From positions 553,717 through 587,804 of the forward strand of contig BJOX01000127.1 in NCBI GenBank assembly GCA_009731375.1: a stretch of 34,088 nucleotides of DNA, read 5' to 3'. A program made the translations under genes and the position numbers. This document shows, piece by piece, positions 17,892-26,710 of this stretch. Within the stretch, counting starts at the first letter, position 1; each line of letters opens with the position of its first letter. The notes below the pieces were generated by a model. That model worked only from the letters and a program-made list of their open reading frames with translations, was not told the DNA's origin and made no database searches. Source of the DNA: Paulinella micropora. Its lineage: Eukaryota; Cercozoa; Imbricatea; Euglyphida.

Positions 17892-19452
17892 ATGCCTACA
17901 CAACACGGAGGCGAACTAGATTTTAGCAGGACTGACTACATCAGTGCTTCTTATCGCTTGAATAAGCTCACCCCTCGTGAGGGTTCTATTACTGTCACTG
18001 TTTCTACCGCAGGAGGACAGGAAAGCAACTTTGACCTTATCAGCCGTCCGTTCAACTTGGCTCGCTCTGTTTTAAGTTTTAATTATGCCCCAGATGCGAA
18101 GGCGGCGAACTACAATAAATGCTTTATGGACTGTCTGGCCCCGATTAGGCAGATNNNNNNNNNNTTGTCTGGCACCATTTAGACAAATTCAATTGATTAC
18201 AAGAGGTGGTGTTTATCTTTGCGACATTAATGAAGTCGGAAATATCACCAAGATGATTTGGAAACCCGAAACCTCCATTGACGATTTACTAGCTTTGGAA
18301 AACCACGACAATGGAAGCGGAGCAGGTTGTATGCTTCAAAAGTGTAATGCTACAACTACATTTCAACCCGCTAGCGATGCTACAAGGTTGGCCGCATTAC
18401 AAACAGCATTGGCCGCTTCGGCAATAGCAGGAAATGCGGCGGGGCAAATTGATACGGGTATTGATGTTGCTAAGGCTCAGGTTCAGGCCGCATTAAAGGC
18501 TTGGATGGCACAACCCACCACAAATGCCCGCCGACACGATGATACCCTTATTGCGAATGAGACTGGCACGAGTAAGTTCGTTAATGTTGCTTTTAATGAG
18601 GCTAAGTATTTTTCAGCTGGAACTATTAACAATGCCAGCCCGAGTGTTAATGTTAAGATTAATCTTGGAATGCTTTACAATACTATTTTCGCTCTGGATA
18701 AAACTATTATGTTTCCAGAAATTTTGACTTTGCGGATTGTTTGGCAACAGACACCCAAAATCTTTTATTATAACAATGATGCTCTTTCTACTGGTGGAGG
18801 CACTGTTGCGGTGGCGGATTCAAATGTTACTATTACTAATCTCAGCCTGTTCTTAGCTGTTGAAACTAACCCAGATGTTGTTCAATCAATTCAACAGAAG
18901 ATTATGAGCCCCGAAGGTATGAGCTTCAACATTGATTATTCTTATTTGTATAAAAATACTGTCGGGCTCGCTTCAACTTCTCAAAATGTTATCCTTAGAT
19001 TTGACAGAGGCCACGGACGGCGAATTAAGAAAATTTATCACTCTGTTTTCAACACAACCGAAAATAAGAACACCGCTTATGACAATAGCAACCTGCTCGG
19101 CTCAAAGGTCCAAACTTTTTATACCACACTAGACGGAGCACGACTTCAAGAATTCAATGTTGATTGTCAAACTGGAAAACTAGAAGACTATATGTATCTT
19201 AAACCAAAGTTGGAAGGCTCTTCTTTGATGAATAGCAATGTTTATCAATACAACTGGGTTTGGTGCGATAGCTTTGACAATACCCGCCCACTGTGGAGCA
19301 AGGACCAAAATGAAATCAGCGGACTATCCCTAGACACCGAGCGACGATGGGAGTTTATTGCTACCACTGCGAATATTGCGGCCAATCATTACACATTTGT
19401 CGTAACTCAGCAAGAAGTAAATGTTAAGAATGGCACCATTACCAGAACATAA
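17892..19452 (+). CDS. Major capsid protein, double jelly-roll, split by a 10-N gap
   Basis: N-terminal part 17892-18154 (about 87 residues; MPTQHGGELDF, YISASYRLNKLTPREG) and C-terminal part 18166-19452 (428 residues; IQLITRGGVYLCDI, FNIDYSYLYKNTV, then KPKLEGSS). The two sides of the gap (18155-18164) both encode the same short segment (CLAPxRQ), so the gap is a failed contig overlap and not a break in the gene. Total length near 507 is usual for Polinton major capsid proteins, which build an icosahedral shell from trimers of two upright jelly rolls. The DNA of the two overlaps differs at five sites, four of them silent, suggesting contigs from two related copies. A Gly-Gly lies at residues 6-7. 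Confidence 0.9.
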
Positions 19453-19489
19453 GCAGGGGTAGTAAAGTAATATTTAAAATTTAGATTTA

Positions 19490-19511
19490 TTTTTTTAATA
19501 ATTTAGGAACT
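19490..19511 (+). promoter_or_regulatory. T-tract plus ATTTAGGAACT leader
   Basis: Seven T, then aataatttaggaact and ATG. TAGGAACT is shared with the lipase leader (ataggaactt), and the major capsid leader has the near match ataggaacc. Confidence 0.5.
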
Positions 19512-20758
19512 ATGACCACTCATCAGAAAAATTTAATCGCCCAAAATCCTGACGGAGATTTCGTAAATGTCAAAGTCGGGTATGATGGACAACGAATAAT
19601 ATGAAAACCGCCTTCGGCGAAGCATTAACCAGTTCATTAACACCAGTCTTACAGGAAATCTTTCCCTACACAGTTAATACACGGATATGGACGAAAACAG
19701 AAACGAAGGCGACCGTTTCATTTAGCAGTAATATGGCTGAATTAAAAACAACCGCAGATGCTACTGCTAATGCGGTATTGACGAGTAAAAAAACAATAAA
19801 ATACAGAACAGGTATGGGTGTCTTAGCCCGCTTCACTGCCTTATGGACTACTGATGAAACTAAGAATTATAGTTCATTTATTGGTATTGGTGATAATGAT
19901 TTACAAAATGGCTTCTATTTCTACAAAAACAGAGATGCGGGTATGAATATTCTACATTGTAAGGGAGGAGTGCCTACCTTGGTTCAACAGGCTGGATGGA
20001 ATGACCCCTGTGATGGAACAGGCGATATGCCCTTACTATTGGACTAAGGGAAATGTATTTCAAATTCAATTTCAGTATTTGGGCTTTGGTGCTATTAAGT
20101 TTTCAATTGAGAACCCAACAACGGGCGAATTCCAGCTAGTCCATATGATTAAGTATGCGAATGCCAACACAGGTGTCAGTCTACGAAATACAACTCTCCC
20201 ATTTGTAGCTCGTATCTACAATATCAATCCAGGAAATGGAATACAAAGTTTAAAAACGGCCAGTTGTAGTATGTTTATTGAGGGCACCAACACTGTTAAT
20301 TCAAGCATAACAAACGAAGCGGAAGGAGATGAAAAGGCGAGCACCACGGAAAGTCCAATTCTAAGCATAAAAATAAAACAACTTTTGATGGTGGTGCGAC
20401 AAATTATTCAATTGTTTATCCAACTCTCGTGAGCATATCAAACGAAGACAGTAAAGTTAATATAGTGCGAATTGTGAAAACAACTGGTGCCCTTACGGCT
20501 GAGAACTTTGCCGATATTGATGCCAAAACTTCAATTGTGTCAAAGGACACCGCTGCGACTGCCCTAGGTGGTGCTACTTTAACGGATGTTATCCTTAAAC
20601 TGTATGTTAATGCTACTTCTAGCCAGCTTATTGACCTGCGAACCTATGACATTCAACTCTCTCCTGGCGAAAATCTAACATTTTTACAAAAGTCTGTATC
20701 TACTGTCGCAAATGGAGGAAATGTGAGTGCTATCGTTAATTTCGTAGAAGATCACTGA
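19512..20758 (+). pseudogene. Second virion surface-protein candidate, broken by about three frameshifts
   Basis: A gene-start leader and ATG at 19512 (MTTHQKNLIAQNPDGDF) read about 30 codons to TGA. Homologous-looking sequence continues in another frame at 19601 (AFGEALTSSLTPVLQEIFPY), switches near 20030 (TKGNVFQIQFQYLGFG), and again near 20330-20360 before ending at 20758 (SAIVNFVEDH). The combined coding length is about 410 residues. It is beta-rich, with no membrane segment. The AFGE...TPxxQ...FPY segment resembles, from memory, the N-terminal region of some phage and giant-virus structural proteins. Its place directly after the major capsid gene, under a virion-type leader, supports a structural role. 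The several shifts indicate decay or poor assembly in this contig. Confidence 0.7.
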
Positions 20759-20811
20759 TGTGGATATTTTTGTAATAATTTTTCCTAATATAATAATATA
20801 GTAATAATATC

Positions 20812-20832
20812 GTCTATCGCCGTAGGAGGTAT
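20812..20832 (+). repeat. 21-bp inverted repeat, left copy
   Basis: Starts GTCTATCGCCGTAGG and ends GGTAT. The exact reverse complement lies at 21463-21483. Together they bracket the DUF3223/HNH-like gene. A degenerate version (gtctatgcccgtaggg, about 21769-21784) lies before the lipase gene. Confidence 0.9.
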
Positions 20833-20852
20833 GTATAGTCGTAAGTTATGTT

Positions 20853-21443
20853 GTGGGTGGTAGGCGGTTTCTAACAAAAACATCTATCAAATCCTACATA
20901 AGAAGAATGATAAACAAATATAACGATGGTGAAGTGCTGAACCCAGAAGATAGCAATTTCGTGCTAGACCTAATAACCCATCACCCTTGTCTAAAAAATT
21001 GCATCATTGATGTTGAAAGTAATTTGACCACGGGAAGAAAACACTTTCGTGTAGATGGTAAGCCCTTTTCGTGGAATTGTTGTGTTGACCTTATAGGGCT
21101 TAGCAAATTAAAAAAAATGGCGAGAGTGATAAAAGATGCGAGCAGGAATACAATAAGACCGCAAATACAAGAATATCTTGACCTTATGGCTATTGATGTA
21201 TTCGTAGAACCCAGATACATATGCGAAATAAGTGGCGATATATATGAGCGGGTTGATGTCCACGTAGACCACCACTTTGACATCATACAATTCAAAGACA
21301 TCCTTAAACAATATCTTGAAGTGAATAGAGAATTAGAAGTTGAAGACGGCTTATTGAAAGAACCGCATTTTACCAAATTTAGCGACTTCCACAAACAGAA
21401 AGCAATACTGCGAATTATAAAAAAAGAAATCAATATTAGGTAA
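20853..21443 (+). CDS. DUF3223 (DCL-like) plus HNH-like protein
   Basis: The frame is open from about 20826; GTG at 20853 and ATG at 20907 are possible starts. Homology-like sequence (SIKSYIRRMINKY) begins before 20907, so the N-terminus may be disturbed. The N-terminal part (VLNPEDSNFVLDLITHHP ... FRVDGKPFSWNCCVDLI) fits the DUF3223 domain of the plant DCL protein and viral relatives. The C-terminal part (CEISGDIYERVDVHVDHH ... FKDILKQYL) resembles the HNH-like fold that accompanies DUF3223 in phage and giant-virus proteins. A DNA-binding or nuclease role is inference. Exact 21-bp inverted repeats flank the gene. Confidence 0.72.
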   Translation: MGGRRFLTKTSIKSYIRRMINKYNDGEVLNPEDSNFVLDLITHHPCLKNCIIDVESNLTTGRKHFRVDGKPFSWNCCVDLIGLSKLKKMARVIKDASRNTIRPQIQEYLDLMAIDVFVEPRYICEISGDIYERVDVHVDHHFDIIQFKDILKQYLEVNRELEVEDGLLKEPHFTKFSDFHKQKAILRIIKKEINIR

Positions 21444-21462
21444 AATTTATCTCTTACGGTAA

Positions 21463-21483
21463 ATACCTCCTACGGCGATAGAC
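21463..21483 (-). repeat. 21-bp inverted repeat, right copy
   Basis: Reverse complement of 20812-20832. It contains the stop codon region of the minus-strand ExoX-like gene (stop at 21470-21472). Confidence 0.9.
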
Positions 21484-21751
21484 AGTACCTCTTCAATTCG
21501 TCTTTATTTTGGACCCAAGGTTGACGAACTAACCATTCAATATATGGCTTGTCAATCTTGGCGATGTCTTCTATTTTTTTGCTCTTGTATTTCCCAAAAT
21601 GAAACAAGTTTGGTTGAGCATTTCTCATTTCTTCAATTGCTTTTATTTCGTCGTGGATTACCTTTTGAACATCGGCAAGAGAAAACGATTTATTTTCGCT
21701 TTCAATTGAAAGTTGTTGGAACTTCTCGCACAGTCTTGTGAGGGTGGACAT
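21470..21751 (-). CDS. Small protein with ExoX C-terminal-like domain
   Basis: 93 residues from ATG at 21751. The first 40 residues form a helix-rich N-terminus. The C-terminal part (FHFGKYKSKKIEDIAKIDKPYIEWLVRQPW) matches the GKYKGKxIxDVxxxDPxYxxWL pattern of the domain found at the C-terminus of ExoX-like exonucleases and in many small viral proteins. The nuclease core itself is absent. It is divergent from the lipase gene. Its 3' end is formed by the 21-bp inverted repeat, which may have replaced the original C-terminus. Confidence 0.72.
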   Translation of the reverse strand: MSTLTRLCEKFQQLSIESENKSFSLADVQKVIHDEIKAIEEMRNAQPNLFHFGKYKSKKIEDIAKIDKPYIEWLVRQPWVQNKDELKRYCLSP

Positions 21752-21800
21752 ATTAGGGGGGTGTATACGGTCTATGCCCGTAGGGTATATAGTAGGCAGG

Positions 21801-21839
21801 AAAAAAATTAAATAATTAATATAGGAACTTGGAGGTGCG
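21801..21839 (+). promoter_or_regulatory. Lipase leader with ATATAGG box
   Basis: An A-tract, attaatataggaacttgg and aggtgcg, then ATG. It shares ATAGGAAC with the major capsid leader and AGGTGCGATG with the minor capsid leader. Confidence 0.5.
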
Positions 21840-22529
21840 ATGACTGAATGGATTAAGTTTGTTAAGGCTTACTCTGCTAAACATAACATAAGCTACAAGG
21901 AAGCATTGAAAAAAGCTGGTAAGGCTTATAGGAAACAAAAAGGAGGCAATGCGGATTTGTCGGAGGATGTCTATTTGTCCTCGTCTGAACGAAAAGGTGT
22001 GGATGGATGGAAACCAGTCGCGAGCAAAGAAAAATCAACAGTGTATGAAAAAGATGGTAAGGCGATTGTAGCATTTAGAGGAAGTGCGGATAAGCGGGAC
22101 TTACTCACAGATGTCGCATTAGTAAAGGGAGTATTAAAAAGAACACCGAGATATAAAGAAGAGCAGAAGCTGGTTGACGAAGTTATAAAAAAATATGGTA
22201 AGGATAATGTAGAGTTGACGGGCCATAGCCTTGGAGGAACGATTGCGAAAGACCTGAGCCGACAAACTGGTGTAAGGGCGACCACATACAATAAAGGCAG
22301 TAGCACTAAGGACCTCATTGAAGGAGTGATTGACCGAGTGGCGGTGAAAGTTAACCCGAAAGGTAAGCGGGCGAAGACGGCAAAGCTAACCACGAACTAC
22401 CGAACAGCATTTGACCCCGTATCGTTAATGGGGGCTACGGCCGTGAATACGAAGCTAGTGAAACCAAAAAAAGGAATTCATACAATTAGAAGCTTCAAAG
22501 GTAAAGGAGCCAAAAAAATTTATTTATAA
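21840..22529 (+). CDS. Virion-type class 3 lipase (alpha/beta hydrolase)
   Basis: 229 residues from ATG at 21840. Residues 1-30 (WIKFVKAYSAKHNISYKEAL) form a short helical motif that I recall at the ends of various giant-virus and Polinton-like virus proteins. RKQKGGN (31-37) follows and could be a protease site. The hydrolase domain has VAFRGS (77-82, oxyanion-side strand) and the nucleophile elbow GHSLGG with Ser130; Asp192 (AFDPVS) and His214 (GIHTI) complete a plausible catalytic triad. Class 3 lipases hydrolyse acyl esters of glycerides or phospholipids. In the virion-gene context, with a capsid-type leader, a role in membrane breach at entry is inferred. The C-terminus is basic (KGKGAKKIYL). 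Confidence 0.85.
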   Translation: MTEWIKFVKAYSAKHNISYKEALKKAGKAYRKQKGGNADLSEDVYLSSSERKGVDGWKPVASKEKSTVYEKDGKAIVAFRGSADKRDLLTDVALVKGVLKRTPRYKEEQKLVDEVIKKYGKDNVELTGHSLGGTIAKDLSRQTGVRATTYNKGSSTKDLIEGVIDRVAVKVNPKGKRAKTAKLTTNYRTAFDPVSLMGATAVNTKLVKPKKGIHTIRSFKGKGAKKIYL

Positions 22530-22530
22530 T

Positions 22531-25500
22531 TCAACCGCGAATGTGGAAGCCGAGCGGTATGCTGTCGTTATCGTTAATGAACTTACGACCTGCCCATTTA
22601 TTCTCATTAACTTGTTTTTTAACATTAGTCATATGTAAAATGCTAAAATGTGGGACTTGTTGTTGTTTGCTGTTTCTATCAATGTGTATTTTTTTCATTT
22701 GAAAGCCCTTTACATTTTCAATGCTACCGCCTTTATCCATCTTATCATATACATCATAGTTTAGCTGATGAGCATCTAATCCTTTACCCCTAAAATGGAA
22801 ATATCTTTTAACTCCGTTTTCAGCAGTTTCTATATGAACACCCTTTGATATGTGTTTGAGGTCGTCTTTCGTCATACCAGCTGTGAAAGCATCTTTCGTC
22901 GTAAATTCTAACATATACAATTTTGGTGCTATCCACACACCCTTTATAATCTTACAACCATCACCCAAGTCATCGCTTATACCGCCAAGTTTCTTATTAC
23001 CCATATTCTTTACATATCTCGCACATCTCGTGTGGATTTGTAAGCTATCTGTGTCGGTGTAGTAAAAATCATCTTCAATGGTTCCGTTCGGGTTGGCTTC
23101 CTTAATATACTTATACATAATACGACGGCTATATGCTAGAATGAATGCCCCATAGTGTGAAGGCTTGGTTATGCTACTCTCTAATAAGGTTGGATTGCGA
23201 GGAAGACCCGATATGTGCCATAAATCTTTTCCTTGTTGGTCCGTAAATTTAACAATGTCAGTTATTTGATTACTATTCCAGAATTTCCAGTAATCTTCAT
23301 TAGTTTGTATATATGTTGTTATTGAAGGTATCGATCTCTGTATCATCTTACCGTATAGACTATTCATAAACAATTTGGCGAGCAGATATTGCGGGCTACC
23401 TTTCTCCGCATTTTGCTTCGCCTTAAACATATCGTCTATGTATTGTTTGAAAACACATTCAGATTTAACGGCGTAGTATCCTTTATGTATGTGGACTTCA
23501 TATCCTTCGGCCACCATATCCTCAATATCTACACTCGTCAGCCATTGGTCCTTCATATCTTCTAGCCGCCATTTAAGGGAGCCCATTTTGTCTCGCTGTC
23601 CAATCCTTGAATGTAATATGTTTTTGGGTGAGATGTAATCAAGGTTGTAAATACAGATTTGAAGATTTCGCGGGTCAAATGGTCCGATTGTTTCCAGTAT
23701 ATCGCCAACCATAAAAGCTAATAACATCGCGGTTGGATATAAAGATACGACATCCACATCTACAAGGTAGTCAATTATATCGTCAAATGATATCTCTTTT
23801 TTCAAATATCTTTCATACTGAGCTGAAATGAACCGCCTCTTAGATGGGTAAGTTCTTCCGCCGATAATGGCTTTTCTAAATGCTTTTTCCTGCTCTACAT
23901 TTGGTAGTCCCACCTCGTATTTACCGTCTACATATTTTTTCCATATGTTGAAAGCGAGACTTGAAGTTGAAATATATGAAGCTAGATTAACCTTATGAGC
24001 TGTAAATATCGTCGTCTTTAACTTGTCATATAATTCCTTCAAACCCATAACATCATTTTTAAGATAAGCCAGACAGTCCTGCCTCGTCTTGTCGTCCATA
24101 TCCTCCCACTTTTTGGCACGGCTGTGGTCAAAGTCTCCTTTGAGAATTTCGCATCCCATACTTTCAAGATTTGCTTTAAGACTTCCTTGGGTATGCTTAC
24201 ACATATCCCACATCTTAACATTTTCAAACTCTAAGCAGATAATAGAGCCGTTATTGATTTTTGACGACTTAATCTTAATACACCTTTTAATTAATTCTTG
24301 ATGTATGAAGTAGTGGTCAAAATTCGCCCCGTTAAAACCATTAACATATAGAACGGGCGGTTTGTCCCCCTTTTTCTTCGGCACCCATCCCTCCTTTATC
24401 TTCTCGCCTCGCTCTATTAGTAGGTCTACGAATTGACTGATACAATCTTTACCAGCTATGTATTTGAAACCCTCAGAGCCCTGAGTATATCCGACTATGT
24501 AGCAGTCGTGNNNNNNNNNNCAGAGCCCTGAGTATATCAGACTATGTAGCAGTCGTGGATATCGTAGCCGACGGCGATAGTTGTATTTCTAAATGTTTCC
24601 AAATCGTAATGGAGAACTTGGTCGTTATTTATTTTTTCTTCTGTGTGTAGTTTAGTTATTAAGTGTCTTTTACCATTCTTCTTCAATCTAATATCAGCAA
24701 ATTTTTTCCTGTTGAGATTACATTTATGTTTGTTCAAATATAACTTTAAGCAGTCTTCGCACCGCTTCTTGAATTGCTTAACTAATCCATAATAGTGGTT
24801 ATTCTCCAAAAAGATTAGTTTATCGGGTTCCTGCCCTTCTTCATTTGTGCTGAATGTCTGCTTCATAATATGGTCAGTTATTTCATATGTTTTCCCTTCC
24901 TTAACATATTTTTTCAATATTTCAACCGCTATTGAAAATGGTATGGGGGAGTTTGGCGGAAGGTTGAATTCGGCTCTGACAATATTACAGCGGTTCTTGT
25001 TCATAGGTTGAATATTTAGAATATCCTTACATAAGAAGAATAAGCAGTTGTTATTTTTGCTTGGCGGAGATATCTTTCTACCTTCTTCAACCTTCTCCCT
25101 CTTTTCGGTTTTTCCTTCATAGCATCCTCCACCGTTTTCTTGAACTATGGTTATTTCCACATATCTTATGTTTCTTTCATATCCTCTATCGCTGGCTTCA
25201 ATATTGTTTATGTTGAACTCGTTCAGAGCATCCATAAATACGGTATCGTATTGACGGAGTTGAAATGAATTAAAACTTTTCTTTTTTAGATAGTGGTCGT
25301 ATCGCTCATTAGCAGGAGCGGTGGAGTATGTTATAGATATATTGACATCCGCATTACTCGTCATCCCTTCCCTTCTGGCATATCTTATAGCGGGTATCAA
25401 TACCTTCTCTTCCAAGGTGTCCGTATCGTAGAAGCTTATATCTAAGTCCCTAAATTTGAATGTGAGAGAGTTCAGCTGGTTATCCCTTCTAACTTCGTAA

Positions 25501-25703
25501 TCGTTTGCTCTAAACTCTCGTCTCTTCGCTTCCCTAGTCTTAGCCTCGCGGAGATTTGCTCTTGTATTACTACGAATGTTAGATAAAAGGTCCTGGCGGT
25601 TTCTTTTATCTTTCGTTTCAACCCTTCTCAGCTTAGCCTTCGCTTGTAATAGTTCCACATTCTTCTTGTTTGGTCTAGGGGGTAGAGGTGGCTTGTATGA
25701 CAT
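22531..25703 (-). CDS. Protein-primed family B DNA polymerase, split by a 10-N gap
   Basis: The N-terminal part runs from ATG at 25703 (MSYKPPLPPRP; the frame extends 15 codons further without ATG) to the gap edge. It has a basic coil, a CxxC...HxC cluster and exonuclease motif I (YDLET). The C-terminal part, 22531-24510, has exo II (NGANFD), exo III (YLKND), motif A (DVVSLYP), motif B (KLFMNSLYG) and motif C (YTDTDS), all intact. The 37 bp on each side of the gap (24511-24520) are the same sequence with one difference, which creates an apparent TGA at 24537; this is a contig-end artefact. Total about 1040 residues, as expected for Polintons. It replicates the linear genome from protein-bound ends. 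It is tail to tail with the lipase gene, 1 bp apart. Confidence 0.94.
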
Positions 25704-25847
25704 TGTGTATATTATGGAATAGATTTTTTGGTTTGGAATTAATCCCAATGATTTATATTATAGTTGTGCTATTTATTTAGATGATAATCATATTAATGAA
25801 AAAAAAATTTTATTGGAAAAAATAATTAATTGTAAGGGTAATTAGTT

Positions 25848-26102
25848 TTACCGTATTTCAACTTCTACAACACTTTCCATTTTTTGTTTCTTTTTCATCG
25901 CATATCGCTCCTTCCTTTTAGCCGATATGGCTTCCTTATTCCTTTCATAATATGAAACTCCAGCCTTTCTATACATTTCTGGATTTTTTAAGACATATCT
26001 TCTTGAAGCCTCGTAATGAGCTTTTTTCTTTTCTTCATCAAATGTATATTTAGCAGGTCGCCCTAACTTTACAGAGCAGACTGGTCCGCTTTGTGATGAC
26101 AT
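25848..26102 (-). CDS. Small basic protein with AT-hook-like GRP motif
   Basis: 84 residues from ATG at 26102. LGRPAKY (residues 13-19) has the GRP core of an AT-hook. The rest (HYEASRRYVLKNPEMYRK, then YYERNKEAISAKRKERY) has two repeats of a Tyr/Lys/Asn pattern seen in many small giant-virus proteins. It probably binds DNA. It sits just upstream of the polymerase gene in the same orientation. Function unknown. Confidence 0.65.
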   Translation of the reverse strand: MSSQSGPVCSVKLGRPAKYTFDEEKKKAHYEASRRYVLKNPEMYRKAGVSYYERNKEAISAKRKERYAMKKKQKMESVVEVEIR

Positions 26103-26189
26103 ATAACCTTTTGAAAAAGCTTCACCAAAACTCTATATGTATATTGTTATATAATAATAATCATAATTATATAAATTAAAAATTAATTC

Positions 26190-26492
26190 TTATTGTTTTA
26201 CTTGAATTGTTATCTCCATTCCGTAATTCTTACCTAGACCGCCACCATATACTTTATAATGAACTTTTCGTTTTTCTGGTAGTTTCTCGTTTATTTCTTT
26301 TGCTAGTTCTTTCGCCACATAACCCAAATGTTTTCCATCACTTGTTTCAACTTTAATAGCATTTTTGTCAAATTGATTATTCGGTTCTTTCACTATATAA
26401 ACATTCGTTCTTGGATTGCGAATGAGATATATTAAATTATTTTGTCTCCCCTCAAATGTCACCCCGACGACTTTCGTTCCGATGAACACCAT
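26190..26492 (-). CDS. Stand-alone HIRAN domain protein
   Basis: 100 residues from ATG at 26492, preceded on the minus strand by an actatatagtataag leader. The whole protein fits one HIRAN domain: VVGVTFEGRQ (8-17), VYIVKEPNNQFDKNAIKVE (31-49), DGKHLGYVAKELAKEI (52-67). HIRAN domains of HLTF/Rad5-type helicases bind 3' ends of single-stranded DNA. As the gene nearest the right terminal repeat, it could act on element ends or stalled replication, but that is inference. The frame is intact. Confidence 0.85.
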   Translation of the reverse strand: MVFIGTKVVGVTFEGRQNNLIYLIRNPRTNVYIVKEPNNQFDKNAIKVETSDGKHLGYVAKELAKEINEKLPEKRKVHYKVYGGGLGKNYGMEITIQVKQ

Positions 26493-26514
26493 CTTTCTTA
26501 TACTATATAGTTGT
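26493..26514 (-). promoter_or_regulatory. TATATAG box before HIRAN gene
   Basis: On the minus strand, aactatatagtataagaaag precedes the ATG, the same TATATAG core as plus-strand leaders. The 26515-26581 stretch is AT-rich spacer next to the terminal repeat. Confidence 0.45.
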
Positions 26515-26581
26515 TATTATATTTTTTTAGATGATAATTAATTAAATGATAAATAATTAAATGATTAATATTTAAATTTCG

Positions 26582-26710
26582 CTTCCTTTTTGATTTCGTC
26601 TTGATTTCTTCTTGTTTGCTGATTTTTGGAGATTTTTGGTCCGAAAGACACTTTTCATAGAGGGCATTTTTCCTAAAAATGACCCTATGAAAAGTGTAAT
26701 CATCTTCTTC
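26582..26710 (-). repeat. Right terminal inverted repeat
   Basis: Inverted partner of 5018-5144, ending in TC. It contains the same 50-bp imperfect palindrome (26648-26697). Confidence 0.93.

Larger units (their letters stand above)
5018..26710. mobile_element. Polinton/Maverick-type virus-transposon, near complete
   Basis: About 21.7 kb, including three N gaps, with AG at one end and TC at the other, matching known Polinton termini. It has terminal inverted repeats of about 128 bp and a 6-bp target duplication. It contains the hallmark set: integrase, protein-primed DNA polymerase B, packaging ATPase, Ulp1/adenain-type protease, minor and major capsid proteins. Genes are tightly packed without introns, with virion genes mostly on the plus strand and replication genes on the minus strand at the right end. 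Additional genes (S74 fibre, methyltransferase, lipase, HIRAN, DUF3223, F-box-like) make it look like an integrated virus. Several genes carry frameshifts or a stop, so this copy may be decaying, or the assembly may contain indels. Confidence 0.95.

Noticed and set aside
24537-24539. Premature stop in the DNA polymerase
   Set aside because: It lies in the duplicated contig end beside the 10-N gap; the other copy of the same stretch has a sense codon.
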